From Gilvimarinus japonicus (lineage in GTDB: Bacteria; Pseudomonadota; Gammaproteobacteria; Pseudomonadales; Cellvibrionaceae): 64,000 nt of DNA. Below the pieces are notes generated by a model. That model saw only the letters and a program-made list of their open reading frames with translations. It searched no databases and was not told the DNA's origin. The stretch spans positions 1,488,001 to 1,552,000 of the forward strand of contig NZ_AP031500.1 of the NCBI RefSeq assembly GCF_042847215.1, written 5' to 3'. Position numbers and translations under genes: made by a program. How positions within the stretch are numbered: position 1 is the first letter of the stretch; each line of letters begins with the position of its first letter. Shown piece after piece: positions 35,513-43,964 of the stretch.

Positions 35513-36493
35513 GTGAAAGCACCCGTTCGAGTTACCGTCACCGGCGCCGCTGGCCAAATCAGCTATTCCCTGTTGTTCCGCATCGCCTCTGGCGCCATGT
35601 TGGGCGAAGATCAGCCGGTTATTTTGCAATTGCTGGAAATCACTCCTGCGCTGGAAGCCCTAAAAGGCGTCGCTATGGAGCTGGACGACTGCGCTTTCCC
35701 GCTGCTGGCCGGTATGGTTTGCACCGACGATCCTAATGTTGCCTTTAAAGACACCGATTACGCTTTGCTGGTAGGTGCGCGCCCACGCGGGCCAGGCATG
35801 GAGCGTAAAGATCTGCTGTCGGCTAACGCCGCAATCTTCTCGGTACAAGGCAAGGCCATCAACGATCACGCTTCACGCGACATTAAAGTGCTGGTAGTGG
35901 GCAACCCTGCAAACACCAACGCTCTGATCGCGCAGCGCAACGCCCCAGACATTAACCCCCGTCAGTTCACCGCTATGATGCGTCTGGATCACAACCGTGC
36001 TCTGACTCAGCTGGCACAAAAAACCGGTAAAACCATCTCTGATGTTAAAAACCTGGTGGTCTGGGGTAATCACTCAGCGACTCAGTATCCGGATGTTCAC
36101 CACGCCACTGTCGCCGGTGAAGACGCCATGAGCCTGATCGACCAAAGCTGGTACGAAAACGACTTTATCCCCACAGTACAACAGCGCGGCGCGGCGATTA
36201 TTAAAGCGCGCGGTGCGTCTTCTGCAGCGTCTGCGGCTAATGCGGCTATCGACCATATGCGTTCATGGGCGCTGGGTTCTGCTGAGGGCGATTGGGTCAG
36301 CATGGGTGTATACAGCGATGGCAGCTACGGCATCGAAAAAGGCCTGATTTACTCGTTCCCTTGCGTGTGCAAAAACGGCGACTGGGAAATTGTACAAGGC
36401 GTAGAGAACAACGAGTTTTCGAAAGGCCGTATGCAGGCTACCGAGCAAGAGTTGCGTGAAGAGCGCGACGCGGTTGCTGACCTACTGCCATAA
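35513..36493 (+). CDS. mdh: Malate dehydrogenase
   Basis: A 326-residue NAD-dependent TCA-cycle enzyme of the group common in Cellvibrionales, Burkholderia and Leptospira. The NAD loop is TGAAGQISYSLLFRIASG, substrate-binding Args lie in GARPRGPGMERKDLL and MMRLDHNRA, and the catalytic His is in VVWGNHSATQYPD (about residue 187). The start is GTG (codon 1) with GGAG 9 bases upstream. Codon use is notably regular, fitting high expression. A strong terminator follows. Confidence 0.96.
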   Translation: MKAPVRVTVTGAAGQISYSLLFRIASGAMLGEDQPVILQLLEITPALEALKGVAMELDDCAFPLLAGMVCTDDPNVAFKDTDYALLVGARPRGPGMERKDLLSANAAIFSVQGKAINDHASRDIKVLVVGNPANTNALIAQRNAPDINPRQFTAMMRLDHNRALTQLAQKTGKTISDVKNLVVWGNHSATQYPDVHHATVAGEDAMSLIDQSWYENDFIPTVQQRGAAIIKARGASSAASAANAAIDHMRSWALGSAEGDWVSMGVYSDGSYGIEKGLIYSFPCVCKNGDWEIVQGVENNEFSKGRMQATEQELREERDAVADLLP

Positions 36494-36512
36494 GCGGTAA
36501 GTTGCTTTGCCC

Positions 36513-36550
36513 AAAAAAGCCCGCCTGAGCTTACTCAGGCGGGCTTTTTT
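36513..36550 (+). terminator. Strong bidirectional intrinsic terminator after mdh
   Basis: Six As, GCCCGCCTGAG, CTTA loop, CTCAGGCGGGC, six Ts. It serves mdh and, on the other strand, the convergent cvpA-like gene. Confidence 0.93.
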
Positions 36551-36576
36551 ATAGGGTGACTCTACATTAGAGCCGG

Positions 36577-37695
36577 TTAGTTACCCTGCGGCCGATCGGA
36601 GTAGTAAGTGCGGCCGCTCTCGTCGGTGTGGCGATAAATGGTTTTACCGGTTTCGTCCACTTCGGCATTGTCGGCATCTTCAATGCGGTATTGGCTGTCG
36701 GCGTCGACTTGCTCGATCGATTGCGCGCCCTCGACTTGCTCGATCGATTGCGCGCCCTCGACAAAGATGATCTCGGCCAGTTCGTTTACTTTGGGGTTCA
36801 GCAGTAGCGGCAGTTTATTGTCAGATTGCAATTGCTGTTTAAACTCGGGGTCATGCAAAATAGCCTGCACTCGCGGGTCGTCTTTTTTAATCTGGTACTG
36901 CTGGTAGCCAAGGGCAAATTTTTTCGCCGTGTCGCGGGCATCGTCGCGGTTGTCGATGTCCATGCCGGCGTCTTGCATCAGTTGGCGCAAGTCGTCGTCT
37001 TCCATCAAACGTCGAAACGCCGGCACTTGCATCAGCTCGTCGACCTTGCCTTGCTGCATTAAACGCTGGGCGCGAGCGTCTGCCATCAGTTGGCGCATAT
37101 CCGGGTTATTACTCACCCGACCGACTCGGTCCAGGCTCTCTACCGGATCGGCCACGACCGACTCGGTAATGCGCACGGCGTTGTCACTCTTGCCCGATAA
37201 CGCAAGCAGGCCCCCGGCCGATTTGCTGACGAGTTTACGGGCGGCGGCATCTACCGGCGTGGTGGTTCTGGATTGTGTTGGAGTCTCTTGTTTAAGGTTT
37301 TGCGCCGAATCGTATACACCAAACAAGTACACCAGCAACAAGCCGATAAGGGCACCCGCCGCCGCGCCAACCGCTGCGCCGCCAAGCCTTGATAGCGGGC
37401 CCGGCTCTCCTTCACCCTGGGATGGCGTAAGCTTGGCCAGAATCCAAAACAACAGGCGAATGGTGATAAGTGCCGCAAAAAACAGCGCGACTGAGCCGAC
37501 AAGGTAAGCCGCGATTCCTGTGAGCGAGGTGTACTGCTTGATCAGCTCGGCCACGTCTTTGCTGTAGAAAAAAGTCGCGGCGTAAGCACCTGCCAAGGCA
37601 ACTATGCGTGCTAGCGACCCCCAAAAACCATTAAAATAGCCGCGAATGGCAAAAAACGCCGTGGCGATACCAAAGATTATTGCCGAAACACCCAT
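36577..37695 (-). CDS. CvpA-family membrane protein with C-terminal DUF4124-like tail
   Basis: 372 residues from ATG 37695 (GGACGGATCT in front; the frame is open to a TTG at 37725). Residues 1-150 hold four membrane segments of the CvpA/colicin V production type (FFAIRGYFNGFWGSLARIVALAGAYAA, YLVGSVALFFAALITIRLLFWIL, AAVGAAAGALIGLLLVYLFG). A long polar, helical middle part has repeated motifs (RQLMADA, RRLMEDDDLRQLMQDAG, VQAILHDPEFKQQL). The end, GKTIYRHTDESGRTYYSDRPQG, looks like a DUF4124 domain. Function unknown. The region contains a 27-base tandem duplication. Confidence 0.75.
   Translation of the reverse strand: MGVSAIIFGIATAFFAIRGYFNGFWGSLARIVALAGAYAATFFYSKDVAELIKQYTSLTGIAAYLVGSVALFFAALITIRLLFWILAKLTPSQGEGEPGPLSRLGGAAVGAAAGALIGLLLVYLFGVYDSAQNLKQETPTQSRTTTPVDAAARKLVSKSAGGLLALSGKSDNAVRITESVVADPVESLDRVGRVSNNPDMRQLMADARAQRLMQQGKVDELMQVPAFRRLMEDDDLRQLMQDAGMDIDNRDDARDTAKKFALGYQQYQIKKDDPRVQAILHDPEFKQQLQSDNKLPLLLNPKVNELAEIIFVEGAQSIEQVEGAQSIEQVDADSQYRIEDADNAEVDETGKTIYRHTDESGRTYYSDRPQGN
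36706..36759. repeat. 27-base tandem duplication inside the cvpA-like gene
   Basis: Two identical, adjacent 27-base units (36706-36732 and 36733-36759) encode EGAQSIEQV twice. Exact identity suggests a recent slippage event that kept the frame. Confidence 0.9.
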
Positions 37696-37820
37696 AGATC
37701 CGTCCAGTTCATTGTCATTATGCAAGAGCAGATCTTATCTCACGGGGGCGGCCGGTTCCAGATAACAGCCATAAATACATACGCTTAGGCGTTACGGCCT
37801 AAACCTAAAGAGGCGCTTCC

Positions 37821-38624
37821 ATGACCTTATACCGCTGCCCCAGTTGCCAGGCGCCACTCGAGCGCTGGGAGGCTACCTATCGCTGCGCTGCCAACCACAG
37901 CTTTGATATTGCTCGAAAAGGCTATGTGAATTTACTGCTGGCGCATCAAATGGCCTCAAAGCAGCCCGGCGACAATAAAATGATGATCAACGCCCGGCGG
38001 GAATTTTTATCGGCCGGGTTTTATCAGCCGTTGGTCGATAGGCTCGTGCAATTGTGCCGCGAGCACAGCCTGCAGCAACTGCTGGATGCCGGCTGTGGGG
38101 AAGGGTATTACGCTGCCAGCCTTGCCGCTGCCGGCGTTAACGTGGCCGGGGTCGATATTTCTAAAGAGGGGATTCAGGCGGCGTGTCGGCGCAGTAAAAG
38201 CATCGACTGGTGTATCGCCAGCGTGGCGGAGCTGCCTTATTTGGATGGCGTTTTCGATTCGGTGTTGTCGGTATTTTGCTTTGTCGACGAGGCCGAGTTT
38301 GCGCGGGTGTTAGCGCCCGGCGGTTTGGTGGTGTTTGTGGGGCCGGGGGATGACCATTTACCCAACCTGCGCGCGGCATTATATGATGAGGTTCGGCCCT
38401 ATCGCAGCGCCAAGCAGCAAGCGTACTTTGCTGGGTTGAGCTTGGTCAGCCAAGAGCGTTTAACGTTCGATATTCAGTTACACGATGGCCAACAAATAGC
38501 CAACCTGCTGAAAATGACCCCCCATTACTGGAGTACCAGCCCCGCCCAACAGTCGTCATTGTTGGGTTTAACACAGTTGCGGGACACTGCTGATATGAGT
38601 ATTCAGGTGTACCGTAAGAACTAA
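37821..38624 (+). CDS. rlmA: 23S rRNA (guanine-N1)-methyltransferase RlmA
   Basis: A 267-residue SAM-dependent enzyme methylating G745 (RlmA-I) of 23S rRNA. The N-terminal zinc ribbon YRCPSCQAPL...YRCAANHSFDIARKGYVNLL supplies three Cys and one His. The SAM loop is LLDAGCGEGYYAA (about residues 91-103), then SVFCFVDEAEFARVLAPGG. The length matches E. coli RlmA (269). It is divergent from the cvpA-like gene. Confidence 0.92.
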   Translation: MTLYRCPSCQAPLERWEATYRCAANHSFDIARKGYVNLLLAHQMASKQPGDNKMMINARREFLSAGFYQPLVDRLVQLCREHSLQQLLDAGCGEGYYAASLAAAGVNVAGVDISKEGIQAACRRSKSIDWCIASVAELPYLDGVFDSVLSVFCFVDEAEFARVLAPGGLVVFVGPGDDHLPNLRAALYDEVRPYRSAKQQAYFAGLSLVSQERLTFDIQLHDGQQIANLLKMTPHYWSTSPAQQSSLLGLTQLRDTADMSIQVYRKN

Positions 38625-38753
38625 CGCCTATTAATTCGGGTGCCATCTAGCGGATATGTGTATAATGACGCCAGCGTTATACATGGGTACGTCAAATTTT
38701 AATGGCTATACTATACCGGTGCTAGCCTGCCGGGAGAACGACGCGGAGATATT

Positions 38754-39203
38754 ATGAAACGTTCAATAACCTACAAAAATAATGGTTTCACTCTCATTGA
38801 GCTGATCGTCGTGATCACCATTATCGGCATTCTCGCCGCGGTGGCGATACCTCGCTTAAGTGGCTTAGAGCGCGAAGCGCGTATTGCGTCTATTCAGGGG
38901 TTGTTAGGTGCGGTTAAGTCGGCGTCATCTTTGGCACACGCCACCTCTTTGGTGCAGGGCGAGCCCGCCACCATCGATATGGAAGGGCAAACCATTAATA
39001 TGGTTAACGAGTACCCGGCCGCAGGCGCCAATGGCATTGCCCTGGCTGTAGCCTTTGATGCAATCGACTACACCTTTACCGGCGGTAACCCGTCGACTTT
39101 TGAGTTGGCGGGTTATAGCGGCAGTGATTGCGAGGTGCAGTACAACGCCGCGGATGGTACGGGTGCACCACCGGTGATTGTCGCCGAAACGAGCGGCTGT
39201 TAA
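38754..39203 (+). CDS. Type IV pilin-like protein (MshA/PilE type)
   Basis: 149 residues. The class III signal NNGFTLIELIVVITIIGILAAVAIPRL is complete: PilD cleavage between Gly and Phe, Glu5, and a hydrophobic spine. Two Cys at the C-terminus (SDCEVQY...TSGC) form the D-region loop. The body is MshA-like (ARIASIQGLLGAVKSASSLAHA). No other pilus genes lie nearby. A TATAAT within the inverted repeat GTATAA...TTATAC at 38660-38682 is a possible promoter or operator. Confidence 0.88.
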   Translation: MKRSITYKNNGFTLIELIVVITIIGILAAVAIPRLSGLEREARIASIQGLLGAVKSASSLAHATSLVQGEPATIDMEGQTINMVNEYPAAGANGIALAVAFDAIDYTFTGGNPSTFELAGYSGSDCEVQYNAADGTGAPPVIVAETSGC

Positions 39204-39239
39204 CGGCGCGCTCATAAAGTTTTTTTGTAAAACCCTCTT

Positions 39240-39261
39240 GCCGAGCTCGCTCGGCTTTTTT
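39240..39261 (+). terminator. Intrinsic terminator after the pilin gene
   Basis: GCCGAG, CTCG loop, CTCGGC, six Ts, 37 bases after the stop. Confidence 0.9.
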
Positions 39262-39399
39262 ATGCCTGTCGATTGGCTTGGCGAGCTTCTTAATCCTGCC
39301 TTATCAAAATTAACTATTGTAAAGCTCCCTTGTGTTGTCCGGATGCGGCCTCCATTTCAGTAGGGTATTTTTCTCACAGTGATTTTTAAGGAGTAGGGT

Positions 39400-40215
39400 A
39401 TGTCTGGTTCTGTTCAGTTACCGCAGCCGGGTTTGGGAACGTTTCGGCTGCAAGACGATATTGTGATCGCCTCGGTAAAGTCTGCCTTGGAGTTGGGCTA
39501 TCGTCATATCGATACCGCCGCAATGTACGATAACGAAGCCGCCGTGGGGCGAGCGATACGCGAAAGTGGCGTACCGCGCGAGGAGATCTTTGTTACCACC
39601 AAGATATGGTTTGATCGCCTCAGCGATGATGACGCCATTACCGCATTGCAAGAGAGTTTAACCAAGCTCGATATGGATTACGTCGACTTGGCGCTCATTC
39701 ACTGGCCCTCGCCCGACAACGAAGTGCCGATGGCAGAGTATTTGGGCGCACTCGACAAGGCCCGCGAGCAGGGACTTTGCCGAGCGTTTGGGGTATCCAA
39801 CTTTACCATCGCGCAAATCGACGAGGCCTTAGGTTTGCCTTGTGGTAAACGTATTGCGACCAACCAAGTTGAGGTGCACCCGTTACTGGCCAATACTAAA
39901 CTGGTGCAGCATTGCCAATCCAAAGGCATTCAAGTGACGGGTTATATGCCTTTGGCCGTGGGCAAAGTGATGGATGAGCCGGTGCTGCAAAAAATAGCCG
40001 CAGCCCACAAGGCGACGGCGGCACAAGTGGCCCTCGCTTGGGTGGCCAGCAAAAACATTGTGGTGATACCGTCATCCACCAAAGCGGCGCACCAAAAAGC
40101 CAATCTCGAGGCGCTGCGTATTACCCTTAGTGCCGACGAAATTGCGCAGATTGACCAGCTCGATCGCGGTGAGCGAGTGGCCAACCCGCCGTTCTCGCCC
40201 AAGTGGGATCAGTGA
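39400..40215 (+). CDS. dkgB: Aldo/keto reductase, 2,5-diketo-D-gluconate reductase B type
   Basis: A 271-residue NADPH-dependent TIM-barrel reductase. PGLGTFRLQDDIVIASV, GYRHIDTAAMYDNEAAVG (Asp and Tyr of the tetrad), TTKIWFD (Lys) and ALIHWPSPDNEVPM (His) follow in order, with VIPSSTKAAHQKANLEAL for NADPH binding. Overall pattern closely follows E. coli DkgB. The GGAG site lies nine bases before the ATG. It is convergent with the next gene, overlapping it by seven bases. Confidence 0.93.
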   Translation: MSGSVQLPQPGLGTFRLQDDIVIASVKSALELGYRHIDTAAMYDNEAAVGRAIRESGVPREEIFVTTKIWFDRLSDDDAITALQESLTKLDMDYVDLALIHWPSPDNEVPMAEYLGALDKAREQGLCRAFGVSNFTIAQIDEALGLPCGKRIATNQVEVHPLLANTKLVQHCQSKGIQVTGYMPLAVGKVMDEPVLQKIAAAHKATAAQVALAWVASKNIVVIPSSTKAAHQKANLEALRITLSADEIAQIDQLDRGERVANPPFSPKWDQ

Positions 40216-40466
40216 TCGCGCAGCGCGTGAATTAGTCCTTCTTTGTCTAGCGTCGAGCGGCCGCTAATATCTAGCTCGGCTGCTCGTTGATATAACGCTT
40301 TTTTACTCCAGTGCTCGTAAGGCGGCGCATGCCCACCGCGCACCCCCGTGCGGTGGCGCGGCGAGTTGGCAATGCGCGCTGCTTTTTCTTTGCTCGCCCC
40401 TTCGCGGCGCAGCGCCTCATACTGCTCGTCATCTTTGATGCTGGGACCGTAGTCAGTTTTAGCCAT
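40209..40466 (-). CDS. Small DUF7218/Rho N-terminal-like protein
   Basis: 85 residues: MAKTDYGPSIKDDEQYEALRREGASKEKAARIAN...RGGHAPPYEHWSKKALYQRAAELDISGRSTLDKEGLIHALRDH. The N-half pattern (P.IKDDE.YEALR..G.SKEKAARIAN) is a widespread small-protein type (DUF7218); the C-half (W.K..L...A.ELDI.G.S...K..LI.ALR) is a Rho-N/SAP-like three-helix motif that can bind nucleic acids. Highly charged, soluble, function unknown. It overlaps the dkgB end. Confidence 0.8.
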   Translation of the reverse strand: MAKTDYGPSIKDDEQYEALRREGASKEKAARIANSPRHRTGVRGGHAPPYEHWSKKALYQRAAELDISGRSTLDKEGLIHALRDH

Positions 40467-40752
40467 ATTCAGCTACTCCGTTATGCAATGGTCGCGGTAA
40501 GTATCGACGCCAGTAGGCAATTGCCCTCCAGCTACTCGTTTTAGCCAGTTTCAATGGATGCATAATTCTCACCAGTTTTTCTATTGTTATCGGCTGTTTG
40601 CCGCTCTAGCGGCAGCGTTCGATAAGGTGATTGTTTTTGCGCCTCTGTGTTAAGGCAATCGCGTAAGGCTTACAACAAGATGCAAATTGTTCTGCCCCCG
40701 ATTGATTTTGCGGTGGGTGATACAGGCCTTACTCGTTAGTGGGACATTTTGG
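40467..40752. other. Intergenic region before the ECF sigma gene
   Basis: No gene is supported. It contains the promoter of the minus-strand small gene and a short perfect hairpin TGCCGCT / AGCGGCA at 40599-40614. Confidence 0.4.
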
Positions 40753-40779
40753 GCATCCAAATCCGCACTGACGCCGTAC
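40753..40779 (+). promoter_or_regulatory. Putative ECF promoter of the sigma gene (copy 1)
   Basis: GCATCCAA (40753-40760), 13 bases, then CCGTAC from 40774, about 50 bases before the ATG. The same two blocks with the same 13-base spacer occur before the DUF4331 gene. CATCC and CCG elements resemble the -35 CCATCC and -10 CCGAAT of SigK/RskA-controlled promoters in mycobacteria. Assignment is by the shared pattern. Confidence 0.7.
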
Positions 40780-40825
40780 TGTTCTATGGGCCTTTAAAAT
40801 AAGCAAAAACTCTCTGGGAGAACGC

Positions 40826-41359
40826 ATGGATTCGAGCCACATTAAATTACTAAGCGCTACCGCAACGGGTGATAAACGCGCCTTTGCCGAGTTGTACCAA
40901 AACACCTCGGGGCGGTTGTACGCGGTGTGTTTACAGCTGTTACAGCGCAAAGATCTTGCCGAAGAGGCAATGCAGGAAGCCTATGTGCGGGTTTGGCACA
41001 ACGCCTGTGATTATCACAGCGATAAGGGCTCGGTGATCGTCTGGATGATTAGTATTGCGCGTTATCGCGCGCTGGATATTTTGCGCTCGGCGGCTCACAA
41101 GCGAGAGCGCGGTGAAACAGACCATGAACCGAGCAGTGACCACACGCCAGAAGTGTCGTTGTTTGATGAGCGTGAACGCGCTCGCATTGATGAATGTATG
41201 GACACGTTGGACGATGTACAGCGCCAGACCATTCAGTTGGCGTATTTTCGCGGTTTGACCCACTCGGAGTTGTGCGTGCATACGGGCTCGCCTTTGGGCT
41301 CCATTAAAAGTTGGATTCGCCGTGGTCTGCAAACGTTAAAGAGGTGCCTTGAGCGATGA
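40826..41359 (+). CDS. ECF sigma factor (SigK/RskA type)
   Basis: A 177-residue sigma factor with regions 2 and 4 only. Region 2: FAELYQNTSGRLYAVCLQLL, DLAEEAMQEAYVRVWHNA, VIVWMISIARYRALDILRS. Region 4: ECMDTLDDVQRQTIQLAYFRGLTHSELCVHTGSPLGSIKSWIRRGLQTLKRCL (HTH). The pairing with an RskA-like anti-sigma (the genes overlap by four bases, ATGA) supports the SigK/ECF19-type group. A matching promoter element upstream suggests autoregulation. A GGGAG site lies six bases before the ATG. Confidence 0.92.
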   Translation: MDSSHIKLLSATATGDKRAFAELYQNTSGRLYAVCLQLLQRKDLAEEAMQEAYVRVWHNACDYHSDKGSVIVWMISIARYRALDILRSAAHKRERGETDHEPSSDHTPEVSLFDERERARIDECMDTLDDVQRQTIQLAYFRGLTHSELCVHTGSPLGSIKSWIRRGLQTLKRCLER

Positions 41360-42087
41360 ACTATCTAACCGAAGAGCGCAAAAACAGCCTGTCATCTGAG
41401 TATGTGTTGGGCACTTTACACGGCGCGGCGCGGCTGCGTTATCAAACCTTGTTAATTAATCACCGTCCCATGCGCCAAGCCTTGTGGCGCTGGGAGCGGC
41501 ACTTAAACGGGTTGGGCGCGGCCCTGCCCGAGCGTCAACCAGACCCCGGCGTATGGCAAGCCATTCAGCGGCGGCTGGGCTTTGCGTACAGCGACAGAGA
41601 TGGCAAAGGCGACACGGTTGTATCGCTCCCCCAAACTGATATCGGCCGAGTTGCGGCAACAACGGTTAATCGTTGGCGCTGGCTGGCCAGCGCCGCCAGT
41701 ATTGTGGCCGTCGCATTGGCGCTAAATTTATGGTGGGGCCAAGCTGAGGTTTCAACGGCGCCCTCACAGGTAGCTGTGGTGCAGGGTGCGCAAGCTGAGG
41801 CCTTGTGGTTGATCGAGCTAACTGAGCGCGACATTCAAGTTCAGGCGACCGAACAATTTAGCCCTGTCGGCAATAAAGACTACGAACTGTGGTTGGTGGC
41901 CGCCGATGGGCGTGCGCCAGTGTCGCTGGGTTTATTGCCTAAAGATGGCCGCTTAACGCTAGCGCGCAGTGATTTATTTGATCAAGTGCAAGTGGCGGCG
42001 CTGGCGGTAAGTTTAGAGCCTGTAGGTGGCTCGCCCAATGGCGCGCCTACACAAGTGCTTTATACCTCACAGCTTGTTGCGCTTTAA
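41356..42087 (+). CDS. RskA-type membrane anti-sigma factor
   Basis: 243 residues. An N-terminal cytosolic part (about 1-105: SSEYVLGTLHGAARLRYQTLL, LWRWERHLNGLG) is the anti-sigma domain; it lacks the Zn-binding HxxxCxxC motif. One membrane segment (WLASAASIVAVALALNLWW, about 107-126) follows, and then an RskA C-terminal periplasmic domain (KDYELWLVAADGRAPVSLGLLPKDGRLTL, ALAVSLEPVGGSPNGAPTQVLY). RskA proteins hold SigK until proteolysis frees it. The overlap with the sigma gene ensures equal expression. Confidence 0.9.
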   Translation: MNYLTEERKNSLSSEYVLGTLHGAARLRYQTLLINHRPMRQALWRWERHLNGLGAALPERQPDPGVWQAIQRRLGFAYSDRDGKGDTVVSLPQTDIGRVAATTVNRWRWLASAASIVAVALALNLWWGQAEVSTAPSQVAVVQGAQAEALWLIELTERDIQVQATEQFSPVGNKDYELWLVAADGRAPVSLGLLPKDGRLTLARSDLFDQVQVAALAVSLEPVGGSPNGAPTQVLYTSQLVAL

Positions 42088-42100
42088 GATATCTACGTAA

Positions 42101-42133
42101 GCCAAGGGTAAGTTTTGTGCCCTTGGCTTCTTT
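42101..42133 (+). terminator. Terminator after the anti-sigma gene
   Basis: GCCAAGGG (42101-42108) pairs with CCCTTGGC (42120-42127), followed by TTCTTTTG. It separates the sigma/anti-sigma transcript from the DUF4331 operon. Confidence 0.75.
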
Positions 42134-42302
42134 TGTTGCTACGCTGTTAATGATGTTAATTCACCGTTACAGCAATTGATTTCGAATCGAAATTTATAAT
42201 GCTCTAAAAGTAGTCTCTAGTTATAACAGCCCGGCTATATATCTTACAAAAAGCGTCAAAACGTAAAAAAAGCCGTATTTATTAAAATAAGTAAAAATAA
42301 AT

Positions 42303-42329
42303 GCATCCAAAAGTAAATTTCATCCGTTA
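42303..42329 (+). promoter_or_regulatory. Putative ECF promoter of the DUF4331 operon (copy 2)
   Basis: GCATCCAA (42303-42310), 13 bases, CCGTTA (42324-42329), 36 bases before the ATG. It is identical in block sequence and spacing to the element before the sigma gene, apart from the last positions. The surrounding 42134-42302 is AT-rich and without a gene. Confidence 0.7.
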
Positions 42330-42364
42330 GGACAGTGACGATCATGTTAATCAAGGAGAAAATC

Positions 42365-43954
42365 ATGCAAAAGTACAAGTTGACATGTGCCATCGCCGCC
42401 ATTTGCGGCAGTTTAGCGATGGGCGCAAACGCCTCAAGTCACCGTGAAGCACCAAGCATTACGCGAATGCCAACGGTAGATTCCACAGATTTTTACGCGT
42501 TTAACAGTTATGAAGCAGGACGTGACGATTATGTCACCATGATTGCAAACTATATTCCTTTGCAAGATGCTTACGGCGGTCCTAATTACTTTGCTATGGA
42601 TCCCAACGCGGTTTACAGCATTCATGTCGATAACGACGGGGATGCGGTGGAAGACATTACCTTTCAGTTTCGCTTCGATTCAATGTTGCCTGCCGATGGT
42701 GAAGGTGTTGCATTAGAGGTGGGTGCCGAAGGCGAGAAAAAATCCATTGCGGTACCACTGAAAAACGTGGGCGGTATTTCCGCGGGTGATCAGTCGAAGG
42801 CTAACTTTTCTGAGCATTACTCGGTCACTATGGTCACCGGCGACCGTCGTACCGGTACGGCGATGGAGCTGGAAGAGGCCAACGGTGGCGGCGCAATGTT
42901 CACTAAGCCGCTCGATTACATAGGCAATAAAACTTTTGGCTCTGAGTCAGGTTACTCTGATTACGCCGACAGCTTTGTGCACGAGGTGGCATTGCCCGGT
43001 TGCGACATGAACGCGCGAGTTTTTGTCGGTCAACGTAAAGACCCTTTCACTGTTAACCTCGGTAAAACCTTCGATCTTGTAAATTATGTACCGGTTGAAG
43101 GCGATAGTGCTCCAGGCGCTGACGATGGCGGCGGTTTCCCTGGTGGTATCACTCAGTCCATGGAAAATGATGACCTGCGCTGGAAAAACGTGACCGCGCT
43201 CGCCATCGAAGTCCCCAAAAGCTGTGTCACGGGTTCCGGTAATGGTGTGATCGGTAGTTGGACAACCGCGAGCTTGCCGCAAGCGCGTATTCTTAACCCG
43301 ATGGCAACCTTCGACAAGCCAGAGGTTAACGGCGGTGCGCTGACACAAGTATCGCGTTTGGGTAATCCCTTGGTTAACGAGTTGGTTATCGGCTTAAAAG
43401 ACAAAGACACTTTCTCGGCCAGCGAGCCAAAAGATGACACCCAGTTTGCCGATTATGTGACTCACCCAAGCCTACCCGAGCTGCTCAACATCTTGTTTAA
43501 AGATGCTGTCAATCAAACTCTTGATACCGATTTTGCAACGTTGGCGCCGACTAAATTTCCGCGTTTGGATTTAGTTACCGCCTTTTTAACCGGCTTTGAA
43601 GGTGTTAACCAGCTCGCTATGGTTACGCCATCGGAAATGCTGCGCTTAAACACCGGTATTGCTGCCGTACCCGCTGAGCAACAATCAGCGTTTGGTGTGG
43701 CGGGTGATGACTTGGCCGGTTTCCCTAATGGCCGTCGCCCTGGTGACGACGTAGTCGATATCGCACTGCGCGTTGTAATGGGTCGTCTGTGTCACCCAGT
43801 GCCGGTTGCGGGCGAAGACACTGATCTTGGTCTTTGCGCACCGGAAGATGCGGTCGTCGGTACTGTACCATTTACCGATGGTGCGCCCACCAATGCTGGC
43901 ATGATGGACACGTCATTCCCGTATCTGGCCGATCCTATCGCCGGGTCTGAGTAA
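42365..43954 (+). CDS. Secreted DUF4331 family protein
   Basis: 529 residues with a signal peptide (LTCAIAAICGSLAMGANA) cut before SSHREAPSITRMPTVDSTDFYAF, the typical DUF4331 start. The rest is beta-rich and acidic (YVTMIANYIPLQDAYGGPNYFAMDPNAVYSIHVDNDGDAVEDI). The C-terminal part carries FPNGRRPGDDVVDIALRVVMGRLC, another conserved block. The domain's function is unknown. ATG 42365 has AGGAG in front. It is the first gene of a four-gene set that ends with hupE-like, expressed from its own putative ECF promoter. Confidence 0.9.
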   Translation: MQKYKLTCAIAAICGSLAMGANASSHREAPSITRMPTVDSTDFYAFNSYEAGRDDYVTMIANYIPLQDAYGGPNYFAMDPNAVYSIHVDNDGDAVEDITFQFRFDSMLPADGEGVALEVGAEGEKKSIAVPLKNVGGISAGDQSKANFSEHYSVTMVTGDRRTGTAMELEEANGGGAMFTKPLDYIGNKTFGSESGYSDYADSFVHEVALPGCDMNARVFVGQRKDPFTVNLGKTFDLVNYVPVEGDSAPGADDGGGFPGGITQSMENDDLRWKNVTALAIEVPKSCVTGSGNGVIGSWTTASLPQARILNPMATFDKPEVNGGALTQVSRLGNPLVNELVIGLKDKDTFSASEPKDDTQFADYVTHPSLPELLNILFKDAVNQTLDTDFATLAPTKFPRLDLVTAFLTGFEGVNQLAMVTPSEMLRLNTGIAAVPAEQQSAFGVAGDDLAGFPNGRRPGDDVVDIALRVVMGRLCHPVPVAGEDTDLGLCAPEDAVVGTVPFTDGAPTNAGMMDTSFPYLADPIAGSE

Positions 43955-43964
43955 GGAGGACACT

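Noticed and set aside
41356..42087. Zinc-binding (ZAS) anti-sigma factor
   Set aside because: The HxxxCxxC motif is absent; the C-terminal half matches the RskA type.
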